A stretch of 64,000 bases of DNA from Pantoea sp. Nvir (GCF_009829915.1 NZ_SZZW01000002.1:124001-188000), one strand, 5' to 3'; counted from the first letter of the stretch, positions 1 through 12,401 are shown. Numbers and translations: made by a program. The notes: generated by a model not told the origin, from the sequence alone.

Positions 1-928
1 AGTGAAGAGCTACCGCAATTTAGAACCAAGACTAACTTATTTGACATGAAAGCACCTATTTATTGAAGATAAATAAATATAAGACGGCCCTACTATCTGA
101 GTAGCCCATGAAAACAAAAAAGAAGGTAGAGCAATTATAAAAATCTTTATAGCCACAAGATTTATAGCTAAAATATTACTTTTATCTATATAATTTTATT
201 ATATTTTTTAATATTTAGTTAGAGCTTTAGCTGTTTTATTCATTAAAATAGTCTTTACACGCTTTTAGTGCCTTAATGAAGGTTGTGTTAGAATAGGAAA
301 TTAAGCCTTAAAAAATTAAGGAATAATATCATGTAAATTTGCAGAAATTCGAGGTATATCGTTCTTTCCCATTTTAATTGAGATTTGCCATGTTGATTGA
401 TTTTGGCAATGTTGCTTGGTGCTACTCTTTCCTAAAACGGCTAGATTTATATAAAAATTTTCGCAAACAAAATGTACGAGTCCTGCTGGGTGAAATAAAG
501 ATGGTTTTTGCTTAAAGTAATCATAAATATCCAGTAAGATCAATGAGTTGAAATCACAATACGTAATGTCCTATAATATCGAACTAGCATAAAATCATAT
601 ATATATTTTAAATCATGATATTTATCGTTATCGACACTAATAAAAAATTATAGAATATGATGCTCGTAAGTTATAAACATAAACGATATTAGGTGCGCTT
701 TAACTCCTGCTTTTTATTTGCTTAACACGCATTAAGAGGCCTGAAGGCAGATGATGAATCATCATGAAAACGCCTCTGCCGTGATACTGTGTGGCTTGAA
801 TATTCGCTGAATCGCTAGTGATATTTTATGTTCTAGATTTTTTTGGTGATTACGCTGCGCTGTAGACGCAAGAGATTTTTAGAAGACCAAACTTTATCGT
901 CTGGAGCAATACCACTCATTACCACTCA
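1..928. other. AT-rich stretch without a recognisable gene
   Basis: No product can be recognised here. A 75-codon open frame on the minus strand (543-316) matches no family I know and has no convincing ribosome binding site, so it is not called. A compact inverted repeat (AGAGGC at 735-740 with GCCTCT at 772-777, and an inner GATGAT/ATCATC) lies about 150 bases past the yfbR stop. It may be a decayed terminator, but no U-tract follows. In E. coli this side of yfbR carries yfbS, yfbT, yfbU and yfbV; none is visible. Confidence 0.5.
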
Positions 929-930
929 TT
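911..930. repeat. 10-bp direct tandem repeat at the yfbR stop
   Basis: ACCACTCATT occurs twice in direct succession (911-920 and 921-930). The second copy touches the yfbR stop codon. It looks like a simple local duplication in neutral sequence. Confidence 0.85.
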
Positions 931-1531
931 ATAAGGACAAATCCTGTGATATCTTATCTAGCGAGATGTTGAAGCTGGGAATAAAGACTTCAACGAAATA
1001 GTCTATTTCTGGCGAGCGACATCGTAGCAGGATTTTCTTGAGGTGCTCTTTAACCACCGAAAAATCGTTATTACCTGCAGAGATTTCCTCAAGACACTTC
1101 AAGTAAGCGCAGAGAGCGTCCGCCTGCTTCACGAGCAATTGTTCTTTTTTGGGGTACTGATTTTTATCCATCAGCAATGGACGGTAAACATCCTGTAGCT
1201 CTTCTGGCAACATCTCGAGCAATTGTTGCTGAGCTATTTTTTCTATTTTTTTGTACTCACGGGCAATTTGCGCGTTATAGTACTTCACTGGAGTAGGTAA
1301 ATCGCCTGTCAGTACCTCACTAACGTCGTGATACAGTGCTAGCATAGCGATTCTATTAGCATTCATATTGCCGTTAAACTTTTTGTTTTTGATCACAGCG
1401 AGTGCATGCGCTACCATAGCTACTTGTAGGCTATGTTCTGAAACATTTTCAGTGCGTACATTACGCATCAGAGGCCAACGGTTAATGAATTTGAGACGGG
1501 AAAGATAGACAAAAAAATGGCTTTGAGTCAT
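929..1531 (-). CDS. yfbR: 5'-deoxynucleotidase YfbR (HD-domain dNMP phosphatase)
   Basis: A 200-residue cytoplasmic HD-superfamily phosphohydrolase, almost the same length as E. coli YfbR (199 aa). The family removes the 5'-phosphate from deoxyribonucleoside monophosphates and so takes part in pyrimidine dNTP turnover. The metal-binding residues are in place: His33 in SEHS, the His68-Asp69 pair in [11 protein letters not shown], and Asp138 in KQADALCAY. The substrate-side [10 protein letters not shown] segment is also intact. In E. coli yfbR sits one or two genes from nuoA, with lrhA and alaA between; here those are gone and yfbR and nuoA diverge across about 740 bases. Dcd in the same window works in the same pathway. 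The assignment is secure. Confidence 0.96.
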   Translation of the reverse strand: MTQSHFFVYLSRLKFINRWPLMRNVRTENVSEHSLQVAMVAHALAVIKNKKFNGNMNANRIAMLALYHDVSEVLTGDLPTPVKYYNAQIAREYKKIEKIAQQQLLEMLPEELQDVYRPLLMDKNQYPKKEQLLVKQADALCAYLKCLEEISAGNNDFSVVKEHLKKILLRCRSPEIDYFVEVFIPSFNISLDKISQDLSL

Positions 1532-2271
1532 GTGTTACCCTATTAGTAAATATGGGAATAAAAAGCACTGAGCTCCTCTAGATATTAATAGTATATACGC
1601 TACAGTTTTTATTGAAATTAGATTTATACTGTAAGTACAGTCACATTTACTAATTGTTATATCTAGATCGTCGGCGTATAGCTTACTATAATGATATATA
1701 GTGATTTATTTTTTAAATATATAAACATGTTATGATTTTTATAGCTTATTTAGTTTTACAGACGTAAAGATATATAAAAGCTCCTCCTCTTTCTTATTAA
1801 AGAAAGGTTAAGATGGCCATGATACTTTATATATCATAAATACCGTATCTCTTAAAAATAAAAAGAATGTTTTCTGAGGAAACAAAAATACTCTCTGTTA
1901 AGTAATAAAGAAGACTTCTACAAAATTGGCTAAAATTAGCTTGAGTTAGTTCTTAATTAATGGTTTTAAAGTCCTACTCCATAATACTAACACTCTAAAC
2001 ACCTTGCGACCTGCATAGATTTATGAGTATAATATTACTCAAGTTATAATATAAATTTCTATGAGCAAAAAATAATATTCCAATACTTGGACATCAAAGT
2101 TGACAAAAAACTATAGAAGGAGTAGAAAACTACATAACATTACTTTCCATACGATAGTTATCGCTTAATTTATAAGGTTTCCATTCCTACCTTTAAATCG
2201 ATATGGTGTATGTGCTGCAGGTAACCATACAAGATGCCATCAACACTTTTGATGAGTAAGCAAAAAAGAAT
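1532..2271. other. Geneless spacer between yfbR and nuoA (lrhA/alaA position)
   Basis: AT-rich spacer holding the divergent control regions of yfbR and the nuo operon. In E. coli alaA and the LysR-type regulator gene lrhA lie here; I see no readable remnant of either. A 14-bp palindrome, ACTGTA-AG-TACAGT (1628-1641), is the only compact symmetric site noticed, and its role is unknown. No clear promoter hexamers could be fixed for nuoA. Confidence 0.5.
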
Positions 2272-2727
2272 ATGTCAGCAGCTACCGAAATCGCTGCCCA
2301 ACAATGGGCGTTTATTGCATTTATTATTCTCTCTTTCGGCCTTTGTGCCTTCATACTTATCGGAGGGTGGCTTTTAGGTGGCCGTGCGTATGGTCGTTAT
2401 AAAGAGACGCCTTTTGAATCAGGTATCAAATCCGTTGGCAACACTCATATCCGTTTATCAGCAAAATTCTACCTCGTCGCTATGTTTTTTGTTATTTTTG
2501 ACGTTGAAGCGCTTTTTTTGTACGCATGGGCAACTTCGATCCGTGAAAGCGGCTGGGGAGGTTTTACGGAAGCTGCAATTTTTATTGCAGTGCTATTGTC
2601 TGGGTTATTTTATTTAGTACGCATTGGCGCACTAGACTGGGCGCCAGCGCACCGATGTGTAGTGGTGAAAGCTAGTTCGATTAAATCAATTCTCACAAGC
2701 AGTAGTAGTAAAAGTGAGGTAATCTGA
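2272..2727 (+). CDS. nuoA: NADH:quinone oxidoreductase subunit A (membrane)
   Basis: A small membrane subunit of respiratory complex I, 151 residues against 147 in E. coli. Three hydrophobic segments (about 13-36, 66-88, 98-118) and the family block around FESGIKSVG and [20 protein letters not shown] are conserved. NuoA lies beside NuoH and NuoJ at the junction with the quinone site. The C-terminal tail after the last helix is serine-rich and unlike E. coli, as this tail usually varies. It is the first gene of a complete thirteen-gene operon. Its stop shares one base with the nuoB start (TGATG). Confidence 0.97.
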   Translation: MSAATEIAAQQWAFIAFIILSFGLCAFILIGGWLLGGRAYGRYKETPFESGIKSVGNTHIRLSAKFYLVAMFFVIFDVEALFLYAWATSIRESGWGGFTEAAIFIAVLLSGLFYLVRIGALDWAPAHRCVVVKASSIKSILTSSSSKSEVI

Positions 2728-3404
2728 TGGACTATACACTCACCCGCGTAGAACTGAGCAATAGTGAGAACGACCCCTACCCGCTACAAAAACAGGAGAT
2801 CGTCTCCGATCCTCTTGAGAAGAGCGTTCATCATAATGTCTATATGAATAAGCTTGAGCATACATTACATGACATGGTGAATTGGGGCCGTAAAAACTCT
2901 CTCTGGCCCTATAATTTTGGACTGTCCTGTTGTTATGTTGAGATGACGACCTCCTTTACCGCAGTACATGATGTGGCACGTTTCGGTGCTGAAGTGATGC
3001 GCGCCTCGCCGCGTCAGGCAGACTTTATGGTGATCGCTGGAACACCATTTATCAAAATGGCGTCAGTAATTCAGCGTTTATATGATCAAATGCTGGAACC
3101 TAAGTGGGTAATTTCAATGGGCGCCTGTGCTAACTCTGGTGGTATGTACGATATCTACTCCGTAGTGCAGGGCGTGGATAAATTTCTTCCAGTTGATGTT
3201 TATATTCCTGGATGCCCCCCACGCCCAGAAGCTTATATACAGGCGCTACTGCTTCTACGTGATTCAATTGGGAAAGAGCGCCGCCCTTTGTCGTGGGTGG
3301 TCGGAAATCAGGGATTTTACCGCGCTAATATGCAGTCAGAACGTGTAAGAAAACGTGGTGAACGTATTGCTGTTACTAATTTGCGCACACCTGACGAAGT
3401 GTAA
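2727..3404 (+). CDS. nuoB: NADH:quinone oxidoreductase subunit B (N2 cluster)
   Basis: Peripheral-arm subunit, 225 residues (220 in E. coli), carrying the terminal 4Fe-4S cluster N2 that hands electrons to quinone. The four ligands are visible: the adjacent Cys68-Cys69 in GLSCCYVEM, Cys134 in MGACANSGG and Cys163 in [11 protein letters not shown]. The gene is translationally coupled to nuoA by a one-base overlap. A 125-base spacer follows before nuoCD, a place where E. coli also has a spacer. The last 25 residues vary, as usual. Confidence 0.98.
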   Translation: MDYTLTRVELSNSENDPYPLQKQEIVSDPLEKSVHHNVYMNKLEHTLHDMVNWGRKNSLWPYNFGLSCCYVEMTTSFTAVHDVARFGAEVMRASPRQADFMVIAGTPFIKMASVIQRLYDQMLEPKWVISMGACANSGGMYDIYSVVQGVDKFLPVDVYIPGCPPRPEAYIQALLLLRDSIGKERRPLSWVVGNQGFYRANMQSERVRKRGERIAVTNLRTPDEV

Positions 3405-3529
3405 ATAAGTATAAGAATGCCGTACATGGATGTACTATGTGCCTAAAGTAAACATCCAACTATAATGCGCGCTCCCATCCCATGTAACGTCTTTGATGAG
3501 TGCTTAGCGACAGGATGAAATGGTAAATT

Positions 3530-5329
3530 ATGACAGATTTAACCAAGCACTATATTGCGCAGCCTGCATGGCAAACTTGGGATCATCTGGATGACCCTGT
3601 AATTAGCGAGCTTTATAATCATTTTTTACAGTATACCTTTACCATTCAACCGACTCGCACAGGACTTCCTATCGTTTGGGTGAAGCGTGAGCAGTTATTA
3701 GATATCGTGGTATTTTTGCGTACATTGTCTAAACCTTACATAATGCTTTATGACTTACACGGCATGGACGAGCGCTTACGTACCTACCGCACAGGATTGC
3801 CCGCCGCGGATTTTTCCGTTTTCTATCACTTGATATCAATTGAGCGTAATCGCGATATCATGCTTAAGGTAGCATTGTCAGAGAAAAATCTATATTTGCC
3901 GACACTGACTAATATTTTTCCAAACGCCAATTGGTACGAGCGTGAAACTTGGGAGATGTTTGGTATTACCTTCGATGGACACCCGCATCTAACGCGTATC
4001 ATGATGCCACAGAATTGGGAGGGACATCCTCTACGTAAAGATTATCCAGCACGTGCGACTGAATTTGATCCCTTCATGCTGACTAAACAGAAAGAAGATT
4101 TAGAAATGGAGGCGTTAACTTTCAAACCAGAAGATTGGGGCATGAAGCGTAGCACTCATAATGAGGATTTTATGTTCCTTAATTTAGGTCCGAACCACCC
4201 TTCAGCGCACGGTGCCTTTCGTATTATTCTACAGTTGGATGGCGAAGAGATTGTAGACTGTGTGCCAGATATCGGTTACCACCACCGTGGTGTAGAGAAG
4301 ATGGGCGAGCGCCAGTCCTGGCACAGTTACATTCCTTACACTGACCGAGTGGAATACCTTGGCGGTTGCGTGAATGAGATGCCATACGTACTGGCGGTTG
4401 AAAAGCTGGCGGGTATTACAGTACCGGATCGAGTTAATGTGATTCGCGTGATGCTCTCTGAATTATTTCGCATCAACAGTCATTTGCTCTACATATCAAC
4501 TTTTATTCAAGATGTTGGAGCAATGACACCAGTCTTTTTTGCTTTTACTGATCGTCAGAAAATCTATGATGTGGTTGAGGCTATTACTGGCTTTCGTATG
4601 CATCCTGCCTGGTTCAGAATCGGGGGCGTGGCGCACGATTTGCCGAAGGGCTGGGAGCGTTTGTTGTATGAGTTCCTGAACTGGATGCCGAAACGTTTAA
4701 GAGAGTACGAGAAAGCCGCTCTGCGTAATAGCATACTGGTAGGTCGCTCAAAAGGAGTTGCAGCATACAATATGGAAGAAGCGCTGGCTTGGGGCATTAC
4801 TGGGGCTGCGCTGCGGGCTACTGGCCTTGACTTTGACGTACGCAAGTGGCGTCCATATTCTGGCTATGAAAATTTTGATTTCGACATTCCGGTAGGTACA
4901 GGTATCAGTGATGCTTATACTCGTGTACAGCTAAAAATGGAAGAAATTTGGCAATCGCTGCGAATTCTGGAGCAGTGCTTGAACAATATGCCAGAAGGAC
5001 CATTCAAAGCTGATCACCCGCTGACAACACCCCCACCGAAAGAGCGCACGCTGCAGCACATTGAAAGCCTCGTCACCCACTTTTTACAAGTTTCTTGGGG
5101 GCCAGTGATGCCAGCTAATGAATCGCTACAAATTATTGAGGCAACTAAAGGCATTAATAGTTACTACCTAACCAGCGACGGCAGTACCATGAGTTATCGT
5201 ACTCGTGTACGAACACCAAGTTTTCCACATCTACAGCAGATCCCTTCGGTAATACGAGGCAGCTTGGTATCCGACCTGATCGTGTATCTTGGTAGTATCG
5301 ATTTTGTTATGTCAGACGTGGACCGCTAA
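3530..5329 (+). CDS. nuoC: NADH:quinone oxidoreductase fused subunits C/D
   Basis: A 599-residue fusion of the 30-kDa (NuoC, about 1-190) and 49-kDa (NuoD, about 210-599) complex I subunits. The fusion is characteristic of enterobacteria and relatives and supports the taxonomic placement. The NuoD half opens with [14 protein letters not shown] and has the [10 protein letters not shown] block that lines the quinone pocket next to cluster N2. The C-terminus ends in [12 protein letters not shown], as in the E. coli protein. Only three bases separate the stop from the nuoE start. The symbol nuoCD is also used. Confidence 0.98.
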   Translation: MTDLTKHYIAQPAWQTWDHLDDPVISELYNHFLQYTFTIQPTRTGLPIVWVKREQLLDIVVFLRTLSKPYIMLYDLHGMDERLRTYRTGLPAADFSVFYHLISIERNRDIMLKVALSEKNLYLPTLTNIFPNANWYERETWEMFGITFDGHPHLTRIMMPQNWEGHPLRKDYPARATEFDPFMLTKQKEDLEMEALTFKPEDWGMKRSTHNEDFMFLNLGPNHPSAHGAFRIILQLDGEEIVDCVPDIGYHHRGVEKMGERQSWHSYIPYTDRVEYLGGCVNEMPYVLAVEKLAGITVPDRVNVIRVMLSELFRINSHLLYISTFIQDVGAMTPVFFAFTDRQKIYDVVEAITGFRMHPAWFRIGGVAHDLPKGWERLLYEFLNWMPKRLREYEKAALRNSILVGRSKGVAAYNMEEALAWGITGAALRATGLDFDVRKWRPYSGYENFDFDIPVGTGISDAYTRVQLKMEEIWQSLRILEQCLNNMPEGPFKADHPLTTPPPKERTLQHIESLVTHFLQVSWGPVMPANESLQIIEATKGINSYYLTSDGSTMSYRTRVRTPSFPHLQQIPSVIRGSLVSDLIVYLGSIDFVMSDVDR

Positions 5330-5332
5330 CTT

Positions 5333-5851
5333 ATGTATGATCAAAAAATTGCTACTTATATAAGCGATCTAAGTGAGGATGTTTTCGTACTGAGCGCGGA
5401 AGAATATCACGCTATTGAGAACGAAAAAAACTACTATGAAGATACTCGCGCAGCTTCCATTGAAGCGCTAAAAATTGTACAAAAGCAACGTGGCTGGGTA
5501 CCAGATGGCGCAATCAAAGCTATTTCAAAGTCTCTAGGCATCCCGGCCAGCGATGTCGAAGGTGTTGCTACTTTTTATAGCCAGATTTTTCGTCAGCCGG
5601 TCGGTCGTCATATCATCCGCTACTGTGACAGCGTTGTCTGCCATATTACTAATTATCAGGCCATTCAGTCTGCATTAGAACAAAGATTGAAGATTAAACC
5701 TGGTCAAACTACACTAGATGGCCGCTTTACACTGTTGCCAACATGCTGCCTCGGAAACTGTGATAAAGGGCCAACCATGATGGTAAATGAAGATACCCAT
5801 GTTTATCTGACGCCAGAAGGCATCGCTTCGCTACTGGAGCAGTATCAATGA
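5333..5851 (+). CDS. nuoE: NADH:quinone oxidoreductase subunit E (2Fe-2S, N1a)
   Basis: The 24-kDa subunit of the NADH-dehydrogenase module, 172 residues (166 in E. coli), with a thioredoxin-like fold holding cluster N1a. The ligands are Cys98 and Cys103 in YCDSVVC, then Cys139 and Cys143 in the TCCLGNC segment, with the same 5/36/4 spacing as E. coli. The stop overlaps the nuoF start by four bases (ATGA), which implies translational coupling with its direct partner. Confidence 0.97.
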   Translation: MYDQKIATYISDLSEDVFVLSAEEYHAIENEKNYYEDTRAASIEALKIVQKQRGWVPDGAIKAISKSLGIPASDVEGVATFYSQIFRQPVGRHIIRYCDSVVCHITNYQAIQSALEQRLKIKPGQTTLDGRFTLLPTCCLGNCDKGPTMMVNEDTHVYLTPEGIASLLEQYQ

Positions 5852-7194
5852 CCTTTAAAAAGAAACTGCGTACTGCGGAAACCCACCCACTGACCTGGCG
5901 CCTTCGCGACGATAGGAAGCCTGTGTGGTTTGAGGAATATCGAAGTAAAAATGGCTACGCTGGAGCGGAAAAAGCTCTTAACAGTATGAGTCCTGATGAG
6001 ATCGTCATGTTGGTAAAAGATTCTGGACTAAAAGGGCGCGGCGGAGCAGGTTTTTCCACTGGTCTAAAGTGGAGTTTAATGCCGCAAGATGAATCTATGC
6101 ACATCCGCTACCTATTGTGTAATGCCGATGAAATGGAGCCTGGCACCTATAAAGATCGTCTGCTAATGGAGCAAATGCCGCATCAGCTAGTGGAAGGTAT
6201 CTTGATTAGTGCTTTCGCGCTAAGAGCATATCGTAGCTATATTTTCCTACGTGGTGAATATATCGAGGCAGCTGTGAACTTACGGCGTGCTATTGCAGAA
6301 GCGACTAAAGCAGGATTCCTTGGAAAAAATATTCTTGGTGCAAATTTTGATTGCGAGATAATTTTACATACTGGCGCTGGTCGTTACATATGCGGAGAAG
6401 AGACAGCGCTAATAAATGCTCTGGAAGGTCGGCGTGCTAACCCACGCTCTAAGCCTCCCTTCCCGGCAAGTGTTGGCGTATGGGGTAAGCCCACTTGTGT
6501 AAACAATGTAGAAACCTTGTCTAATATCCCGACTATCCTTGCTAACGGTGTTCAGTGGTATAAAAGTTTATCAAAAAGTGAAGATACCGGTACTAAGATG
6601 ATGGGCTTTTCTGGAAGAGTGAAAAATCCTGGAGTATGGGAGGTGCCTTTTGGCATCACTGCTCGCGAGATTCTGGAAGATTATGCAGGAGGTATGCAAG
6701 AAGGTCTGCGATTTAAAGCTTGGCAACCAGGTGGAGCAAGCACCGATTTCCTCATTGAACATCATCTCGATTTACCGATGGAATTCGCCAGTATTAGTAG
6801 AGCAGGCAGTCGTCTTGGTACAGCTCTAGCAATGGCTGTTGATCATGAGATAAATATGGTGTCGCTGGTACGTAACTTGGAAGAATTTTTTGCACGTGAA
6901 TCCTGCGGTTGGTGTACTCCATGTCGAGACGGGTTACCATGGAGTGTGAAGATCTTACGTGCTTTGGAGCAGGGTAAGGGACATCCTGGTGATATTGAAA
7001 CCTTGCAGCAGCTTTGTCGTCAGCTCGGTCCGGGAAAAACTTTCTGTGCACACGCACCCGGCGCAGTGGAACCTCTGCAAAGTGCAATCAAATATTTCTA
7101 TGAAGAATTTGAAGCGGGTATCGATCCTCAAGGGTTCAGTAATATGCACGCGATTAGTGGTATACAGTCTAATCTGTTAAAAGAGTGCTGGTAA
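5848..7194 (+). CDS. nuoF: NADH:quinone oxidoreductase subunit F (FMN, NADH site)
   Basis: The 51-kDa subunit, 448 residues (445 in E. coli), which binds NADH, FMN and the 4Fe-4S cluster N3. The glycine-rich nucleotide loop [10 protein letters not shown] is at 63-72. The N3 ligands are Cys353, Cys356 and Cys359 in [12 protein letters not shown], with Cys400 in KTFCAHAPG. Its start lies inside the nuoE stop. A 103-base spacer separates it from the start chosen for nuoG. No disruption is seen, so NADH oxidation by this module should be intact. Confidence 0.98.
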   Translation: MTFKKKLRTAETHPLTWRLRDDRKPVWFEEYRSKNGYAGAEKALNSMSPDEIVMLVKDSGLKGRGGAGFSTGLKWSLMPQDESMHIRYLLCNADEMEPGTYKDRLLMEQMPHQLVEGILISAFALRAYRSYIFLRGEYIEAAVNLRRAIAEATKAGFLGKNILGANFDCEIILHTGAGRYICGEETALINALEGRRANPRSKPPFPASVGVWGKPTCVNNVETLSNIPTILANGVQWYKSLSKSEDTGTKMMGFSGRVKNPGVWEVPFGITAREILEDYAGGMQEGLRFKAWQPGGASTDFLIEHHLDLPMEFASISRAGSRLGTALAMAVDHEINMVSLVRNLEEFFARESCGWCTPCRDGLPWSVKILRALEQGKGHPGDIETLQQLCRQLGPGKTFCAHAPGAVEPLQSAIKYFYEEFEAGIDPQGFSNMHAISGIQSNLLKECW

Positions 7195-7297
7195 TTTACA
7201 GCAGCAAGTAAAATCAGGTACCGCGCCGCTGCCCTAAAATTTAGGCAAGAATATGATTAACGCTCATCCTCATGAGCCTTACGGAAGTATGTTCAAT

Positions 7298-10021
7298 ATG
7301 GCGATAATACATGTAGATGGCAAAGAATATGATGTGAACGGAGAGAATAACTTATTACAGGCATGTCTCTCTCTGGGTCTTGATATTCCTTATTTTTGCT
7401 GGCATCCGGCACTGGGAAGCATTGGAGCTTGTCGCCAGTGTGTGGTGAAGAAATTTCAAAATACCCAAGATACCCGCGGCAGTCTTGTTATTTCGTGTAT
7501 GACTCCAGCTTCCAACGGCACCGTTATCTCCATTGATGACGTCGAAGCGAAAGAATTTCGTAAAATTGTGGTAGAGTGGCTGATGATCAACCATCCACAT
7601 GACTGTCCAGTTTGTGAAGAGGGTGGTAACTGCCATCTTCAAGATATGACGGTAATGACTGGCCATAACCTCCGTCGTTACCGTTTCACTAAGCGGACAC
7701 ACTCTAATCAGGAGCTCGGACCCTTCATTTCTCACGAAATGAACCGTTGTATTGCTTGTTATCGCTGTGTACGTTACTATAAAGATTATGCTGACGGTAA
7801 AGACCTAGGAGTCTACGGTGCGCACGACAACATTTATTTTGGGCGTCCGGAAGATGGAATACTGGAGAATGAATTCTCTGGTAACTTAGTTGAAATTTGT
7901 CCGACCGGGGTATTTACTGACAAGACACATTCAGAACGCTACAACCGTAAATGGGATATGCAGTTCTCACCTAGTATTTGTCAGCAATGCAGCATCGGTT
8001 GTAATACCAGCCCAGGAGAGCGCTATGGCGAGTTGCGTCGTATCGAAAATCGCTACAACGGTACAGTAAATCACTACTTCTTGTGCGACCGTGGCCGTTT
8101 CGGTTACGACTACGTCAATCGTAAAGATCGTCCACGTCATCCAATGCAGCTGCGCGGCAACGACTGGGTCACTCTCAATGCTGAACAGGCGGTAAACGCT
8201 GCGGCTTATGTGCTTCGTCAGGCGAAATGCGTAATTGGCATCGGTTCTCCGCGTGCTAGCGTTGAGAGTAACTTTGCACTTCGTGAGTTAGTAGGCGAGG
8301 AAAACTTCTCGACAGGCGTGCCTGCAGGTGAGCAGGCACGCCTGTCGCTGATACTTAACGTGTTACGTGAAAGCGGCATTTATACACCGTCGCTGCGTGA
8401 AATAGAGAGCTATGACGCGGTACTGGTATTAGGAGAAGATATCACTCAAGTAGGTGCACGACTAGCGCTATCCGTACGTCAGGCAATAAAAGGCAAGGCG
8501 CGCGAAATGGCTGCTGTACAAAAGATCGCTGACTGGCAGATCGCCGCTACACTTAATATTGGACAAGACGCTAAACATCCTCTTTTCGTCACTCACATTG
8601 ATAAAACCAACCTAGACGACATCGCAGCATGGAGCTATCACGCTCCAGTCGAAGATCAGGCGCGTCTTGGTTTTGCTATCGCTAACAGACTAGATAAAAA
8701 CGCACCTGCAGTCAGTAATTTTGACAGTAGCATCAGCAATAAGCTCGATGTAGTTGTACAGGCGTTAGCAGCGGCGAAAAAACCGCTAATCATTTCGGGT
8801 ACCCATTCATGTAGTACGGCAATAATCGAAGCAGCAGCTAACATTGCTAAGGCATTGAAGGCACGAGGCGTTAACGTTGGTATTACACTTCTTGCCAGTT
8901 CTGCAAACAGCGTAGGTCTAGGTCTAATCGGAGGTAATACCCTCGACAGTGCCCTAGAGCGACTAAGCAACGGTCAAGCCGACGTAGTTGTAGTAGTAGA
9001 GAATGATCTATATCGTCACGCCCCGAAGGCTTTGGTAGATGCTGCCCTAGCGAACACGTCGGGTGTTATTGTAGTGGACCATCAGCGTACCGCAACAATA
9101 GAAAAAGCAGGTATTATTCTATCTGCTGCTAGCTTTGCTGAAAGCGACGGTACCTCCATTAACTATGAAGGTCGCGCCCAACGCTTTTTCCAAGTTTATA
9201 ATCCTACTTACTATGACAATAGTATTGTAATGTTGGAAAGTTGGCGTTGGTTGCACTCTCTACATAGTACAGTAAAGAGCTGCCGTATGGACTGGACGCA
9301 GCTTGATCATGTTATTGACGCAGTGGTAGCTAAGCTACCTCATTTGAAGGGTATTAAAGAGGCTGCACCAGATGCAAGATTTCGTATTTGTGGCCAAAAG
9401 TTAGCGCGTTCACCGAACCGTGCTAGCGGCCGCACTGCCATGCTCACTAATATTAGCGTGCATGAACCGCGCCAACCACAGGATAGTGATACTATGTTCA
9501 CCTTCTCTATGGAGGGTAACAATCAACCGCACGCGCCACGTTCGCACATCCCCTTTGCTTGGGCACCAGGATGGAATTCCCCTCAGGCATGGAATAAATT
9601 TCAGACGGAAGTAGGAGGTAAACTGTATAACGGTGACCCCGGCGTGCGTCTGTTCGAAACAGGCAATAGATCTCTTCCTTGGTTCACTCAGGTGCCAACT
9701 GCCTTTGTCGGTGGTGAGCAGTGGCGTGTCGTGCCATATTACCAACTGTTCGGCAGTGAAGAGATGACGCAGCGTTCATTAGTATTCCAGAAACGTATGC
9801 CGCAGCCAATGTTAGTAATTAATCAAAATGACGCGGCAAAGCTAGGTGTGCATGAAGGTGCAATAATTGAGTGTAGTTGTTCCGGTGAGACCTTACGTAT
9901 GCCGGTGCGTTTCTCCAGTGCGCTACAAACGGGACAGGTCGGTATGCCGCTAGGTATGCCAGGGGCACCACCGTTCTTGGCAGGAGCGCAAATTGATAAA
10001 CTGCAGGAGGCAACGCAATGA
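7298..10021 (+). CDS. nuoG: NADH:quinone oxidoreductase subunit G
   Basis: The 75-kDa subunit, 907 residues from this start (908 in E. coli). An N-terminal 2Fe-2S ferredoxin domain has Cys34, Cys45, Cys48 and Cys67. Further 4Fe-4S motifs follow ([24 protein letters not shown] and the enterobacterial CQQCSIGC), then a molybdopterin-oxidoreductase-like domain. An in-frame ATG at 7253 would add 15 residues. I chose 7298 because the protein then starts at the family position ([13 protein letters not shown]) and GGAAG lies about 10 bases upstream, while 7253 has no good site. The stop overlaps the nuoH start by four bases. Confidence 0.96.
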   Translation: MAIIHVDGKEYDVNGENNLLQACLSLGLDIPYFCWHPALGSIGACRQCVVKKFQNTQDTRGSLVISCMTPASNGTVISIDDVEAKEFRKIVVEWLMINHPHDCPVCEEGGNCHLQDMTVMTGHNLRRYRFTKRTHSNQELGPFISHEMNRCIACYRCVRYYKDYADGKDLGVYGAHDNIYFGRPEDGILENEFSGNLVEICPTGVFTDKTHSERYNRKWDMQFSPSICQQCSIGCNTSPGERYGELRRIENRYNGTVNHYFLCDRGRFGYDYVNRKDRPRHPMQLRGNDWVTLNAEQAVNAAAYVLRQAKCVIGIGSPRASVESNFALRELVGEENFSTGVPAGEQARLSLILNVLRESGIYTPSLREIESYDAVLVLGEDITQVGARLALSVRQAIKGKAREMAAVQKIADWQIAATLNIGQDAKHPLFVTHIDKTNLDDIAAWSYHAPVEDQARLGFAIANRLDKNAPAVSNFDSSISNKLDVVVQALAAAKKPLIISGTHSCSTAIIEAAANIAKALKARGVNVGITLLASSANSVGLGLIGGNTLDSALERLSNGQADVVVVVENDLYRHAPKALVDAALANTSGVIVVDHQRTATIEKAGIILSAASFAESDGTSINYEGRAQRFFQVYNPTYYDNSIVMLESWRWLHSLHSTVKSCRMDWTQLDHVIDAVVAKLPHLKGIKEAAPDARFRICGQKLARSPNRASGRTAMLTNISVHEPRQPQDSDTMFTFSMEGNNQPHAPRSHIPFAWAPGWNSPQAWNKFQTEVGGKLYNGDPGVRLFETGNRSLPWFTQVPTAFVGGEQWRVVPYYQLFGSEEMTQRSLVFQKRMPQPMLVINQNDAAKLGVHEGAIIECSCSGETLRMPVRFSSALQTGQVGMPLGMPGAPPFLAGAQIDKLQEATQ

Positions 10022-10995
10022 GATGGATAACGCTCGATGTTATTAACATCACGCTAAATGTGGTAAAGGCAGTGGTTATTTTAATGACCGTAGTAGCGTT
10101 CGGTGCTTTTATGAGTTTTGCTGAACGTCGTCTACTTGGCTTATGGCAGAATCGCTACGGCCCGAACCGTGTAGGATGGGGGGGTTCTCTGCAGATTATC
10201 GCGGATATGATTAAGATGTTTTTTAAAGAGGACTGGATTCCTTCTTTTGCAGATCGCTTTTTATTTACTCTGGCACCAGTTATAGCTTTTGTCTCTTTGC
10301 TATTAGTATTTGCTATTGTACCAGTCTCCCCAACCTGGATGGTCACAGATCTCAATATTGGGATACTTTTTTTCTTGATGATGGCGGGTATGTCAGTATA
10401 TGCCGTGCTGTTCGCAGGCTGGTCAAGCAATAATAAATACTCGCTGCTGGGTGCGATGCGCGCTTCGGTGCAAACACTCAGCTATGAAGTATTTCTCGGT
10501 TTGTCTTTGATGGGTGTAGTGGCACAGTCAGGTTCCTTTAATCTGACTGCTATCGTTGAAAATCAGGCGTATTTATGGAATGTTATTCCACAATTCTTTG
10601 GTTTTCTAACTTTTTGTATTGCAGGCGTGGCGGTCTGTCACCGTCACCCATTTGATCAGCCAGAAGCAGAGCAAGAGCTCGCGGATGGATATCATATCGA
10701 ATATGCTGGGATGAAATTTGGCTTATTTTTTGTTGGCGAATATATAGCTATTACCACCATTTCGTCACTTATTGTTACGCTATTCTTCGGTGGATGGAAA
10801 GGTCCTTTCTTAACGCCTTTCATATGGTTTGCAGTGAAAACAGCGTTCCTAATGATGATATTTATCCTGATTCGTGCTGCACTTCCACGTCCGCGCTATG
10901 ACCAGGTATTATTGTTCGGCTGGAAAGTTTGTCTGCCGTTGACACTATTGAACTTGCTAGCAACCGCAGCAGTAATTTTATATAAAGCGCAGTAA
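10018..10995 (+). CDS. nuoH: NADH:quinone oxidoreductase subunit H (membrane)
   Basis: Membrane subunit, 325 residues (same as E. coli), with eight or so hydrophobic helices, forming the quinone-entry chamber with NuoB and NuoD. The conserved loop blocks are intact: [37 protein letters not shown] and the acidic cluster [17 protein letters not shown]. It starts within the nuoG stop codon (ATGA), so it is translationally coupled. Ten bases separate it from nuoI. Confidence 0.98.
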   Translation: MRWITLDVINITLNVVKAVVILMTVVAFGAFMSFAERRLLGLWQNRYGPNRVGWGGSLQIIADMIKMFFKEDWIPSFADRFLFTLAPVIAFVSLLLVFAIVPVSPTWMVTDLNIGILFFLMMAGMSVYAVLFAGWSSNNKYSLLGAMRASVQTLSYEVFLGLSLMGVVAQSGSFNLTAIVENQAYLWNVIPQFFGFLTFCIAGVAVCHRHPFDQPEAEQELADGYHIEYAGMKFGLFFVGEYIAITTISSLIVTLFFGGWKGPFLTPFIWFAVKTAFLMMIFILIRAALPRPRYDQVLLFGWKVCLPLTLLNLLATAAVILYKAQ

Positions 10996-11005
10996 GAGGC
11001 TTGAC

Positions 11006-11548
11006 ATGACTGTGAAAAGTATTGTCTTCGGCTTTGGCACGATAGTACGTAGCATTTGGATGATAGGCATGCATGCATTCTCTAAACGCGAAACTCAGAT
11101 GTACCCAGAAGAGGCAGTCTATTTACCGCCGCGTTATCGCGGTCGCATTGTATTGACGCGTGATCCTGATGGAAAAGAACGCTGTGTAGCCTGCAACCTC
11201 TGTGCCGTTGCCTGTCCAGTTGGGTGTATTTCACTGCAAAAAGCGGAGATGAAAGATGGACGCTGGTACCCGGAATTTTTTCGCATCAATTTCTCTCGCT
11301 GTATTTTTTGTGGCATGTGCGAAGAGGCGTGTCCTACTACTGCTATCCAGCTGACACCCGATTTTGAGCTCGGAGAGTTCAAACGCCAGGACTTAATATA
11401 TGAAAAAGAGGATCTACTAATCTCTGGTCCTGGCAAATACCCAGAGTATAATTTCTACCGTATGACAGGCATCGCGATCGAAGGAAAAGAAAAAGGTGAC
11501 GCAGAAAATGAAGCTCATCCTATTAATGTTAAAGAGTTATTACCTTAA
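11006..11548 (+). CDS. nuoI: NADH:quinone oxidoreductase subunit I (two 4Fe-4S)
   Basis: Ferredoxin-like connecting subunit of 180 residues (the E. coli length), carrying clusters N6a and N6b on the wire between NuoG and NuoB. The two CxxCxxCxxxC motifs are exact: Cys60/63/66/70 and Cys99/102/105/109. An amphipathic N-terminal segment anchors it to the membrane arm. It sits between nuoH and nuoJ with spacers of 10 and 11 bases. A Shine-Dalgarno-like AGAGGC precedes the ATG. Confidence 0.98.
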   Translation: MTVKSIVFGFGTIVRSIWMIGMHAFSKRETQMYPEEAVYLPPRYRGRIVLTRDPDGKERCVACNLCAVACPVGCISLQKAEMKDGRWYPEFFRINFSRCIFCGMCEEACPTTAIQLTPDFELGEFKRQDLIYEKEDLLISGPGKYPEYNFYRMTGIAIEGKEKGDAENEAHPINVKELLP

Positions 11549-11559
11549 GGAGTGAGGCC

Positions 11560-12102
11560 ATGGAGTATGCTTTTTATCTTTGTGGATTAGTAGCAGTCTT
11601 GACGACATTGCGCATTATCACTCATACCAATCCGGTACATGCACTGCTATATCTAATCGTGTCACTGCTCTCAGTTGCTGGTGTTTTCTTCTCACTTGGT
11701 GCTTATTTTGCTGGCGCACTCGAGGTTATCATTTACGCGGGAGCTATTATAGTGCTATTTGTCTTTGTAGTGATGATGCTTAACCTGGGCAATGCTACAA
11801 CAACGCAGGAACGTGAATGGTTACAGCACTCTCTTTGGATTGGGCCATGCATTATATCATTGCTACTTCTAACAGTAATGTCTTACTCTATTATAGCAGT
11901 GAACAAGCATGAGGGAATCAATGGCACAGTAATCGATACAAAAGCGGTGGGCATCAGCTTATTTGGTCCTTATGTGCTGGCTGTTGAATTTGCCTCGATG
12001 TTTTTAATGGCAGCTCTGATAGTCGCGTTTCATATCGGGCGTACAGAACATCATGGTGAAGTACTGAGCAATCGTGACGCTACTAAGGAGGGGCATACGT
12101 GA
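11560..12102 (+). CDS. nuoJ: NADH:quinone oxidoreductase subunit J (membrane)
   Basis: Five-helix membrane subunit, 180 residues (184 in E. coli). The conserved third helix, with [20 protein letters not shown], contains the flexible region implicated in coupling quinone reduction to proton pumping. AAGGAGTGAGGCC gives a strong ribosome binding site just before the ATG. The end overlaps the GTG start of nuoK by four bases. Confidence 0.97.
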   Translation: MEYAFYLCGLVAVLTTLRIITHTNPVHALLYLIVSLLSVAGVFFSLGAYFAGALEVIIYAGAIIVLFVFVVMMLNLGNATTTQEREWLQHSLWIGPCIISLLLLTVMSYSIIAVNKHEGINGTVIDTKAVGISLFGPYVLAVEFASMFLMAALIVAFHIGRTEHHGEVLSNRDATKEGHT

Positions 12103-12401
12103 TCCCATTACAACATGGCTTAATTCTTGCGACAGTGCTCTTTATACTTGGATTGACATCATTAGTTCTACGCCGTAACTTACTGTTTATGTTGATTAGT
12201 CTTGAGATTATGATTAATGCGGCTGCGATGGCGTTAGTTGTGGCAGGGAGCTATTGGGTACAGCCAGATGGACAGGTAATGTATATTTTGGCAATTAGTC
12301 TTGCGGCAGCAGAAGCTAGTATTGGTTTAGCACTACTATTCCAGCTCCACCGTCAACGTCAAACGCTGAATATTGACACTGTCAGTGAGATGCACGGATG
12401 A
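12099..12401 (+). CDS. nuoK: NADH:quinone oxidoreductase subunit K (membrane)
   Basis: Small MrpC-like membrane subunit, 100 residues (100 in E. coli), with three helices. The buried acidic residues of the second and third helices are present (the Glu in [11 protein letters not shown] and the Glu in [12 protein letters not shown]); both are needed for proton translocation in the family. It begins with GTG at 12099, overlapping the nuoJ stop. A strong TAAGGAGGGG precedes it by a few bases and supports this non-ATG start. It overlaps nuoL by four bases. Confidence 0.97.
   Translation: MIPLQHGLILATVLFILGLTSLVLRRNLLFMLISLEIMINAAAMALVVAGSYWVQPDGQVMYILAISLAAAEASIGLALLFQLHRQRQTLNIDTVSEMHG

Noticed and set aside
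316-543. 75-codon minus-strand open frame near the left edge
   Set aside because: No family resemblance, no convincing ribosome binding site, and AT-rich composition like the surrounding spacer. It is probably a chance frame.
1628-1641. LexA-like site in the yfbR-nuoA spacer
   Set aside because: CTGTAAGTACAG has only four bases between the half-sites; a LexA box needs eight. It is kept only as an unexplained palindrome.
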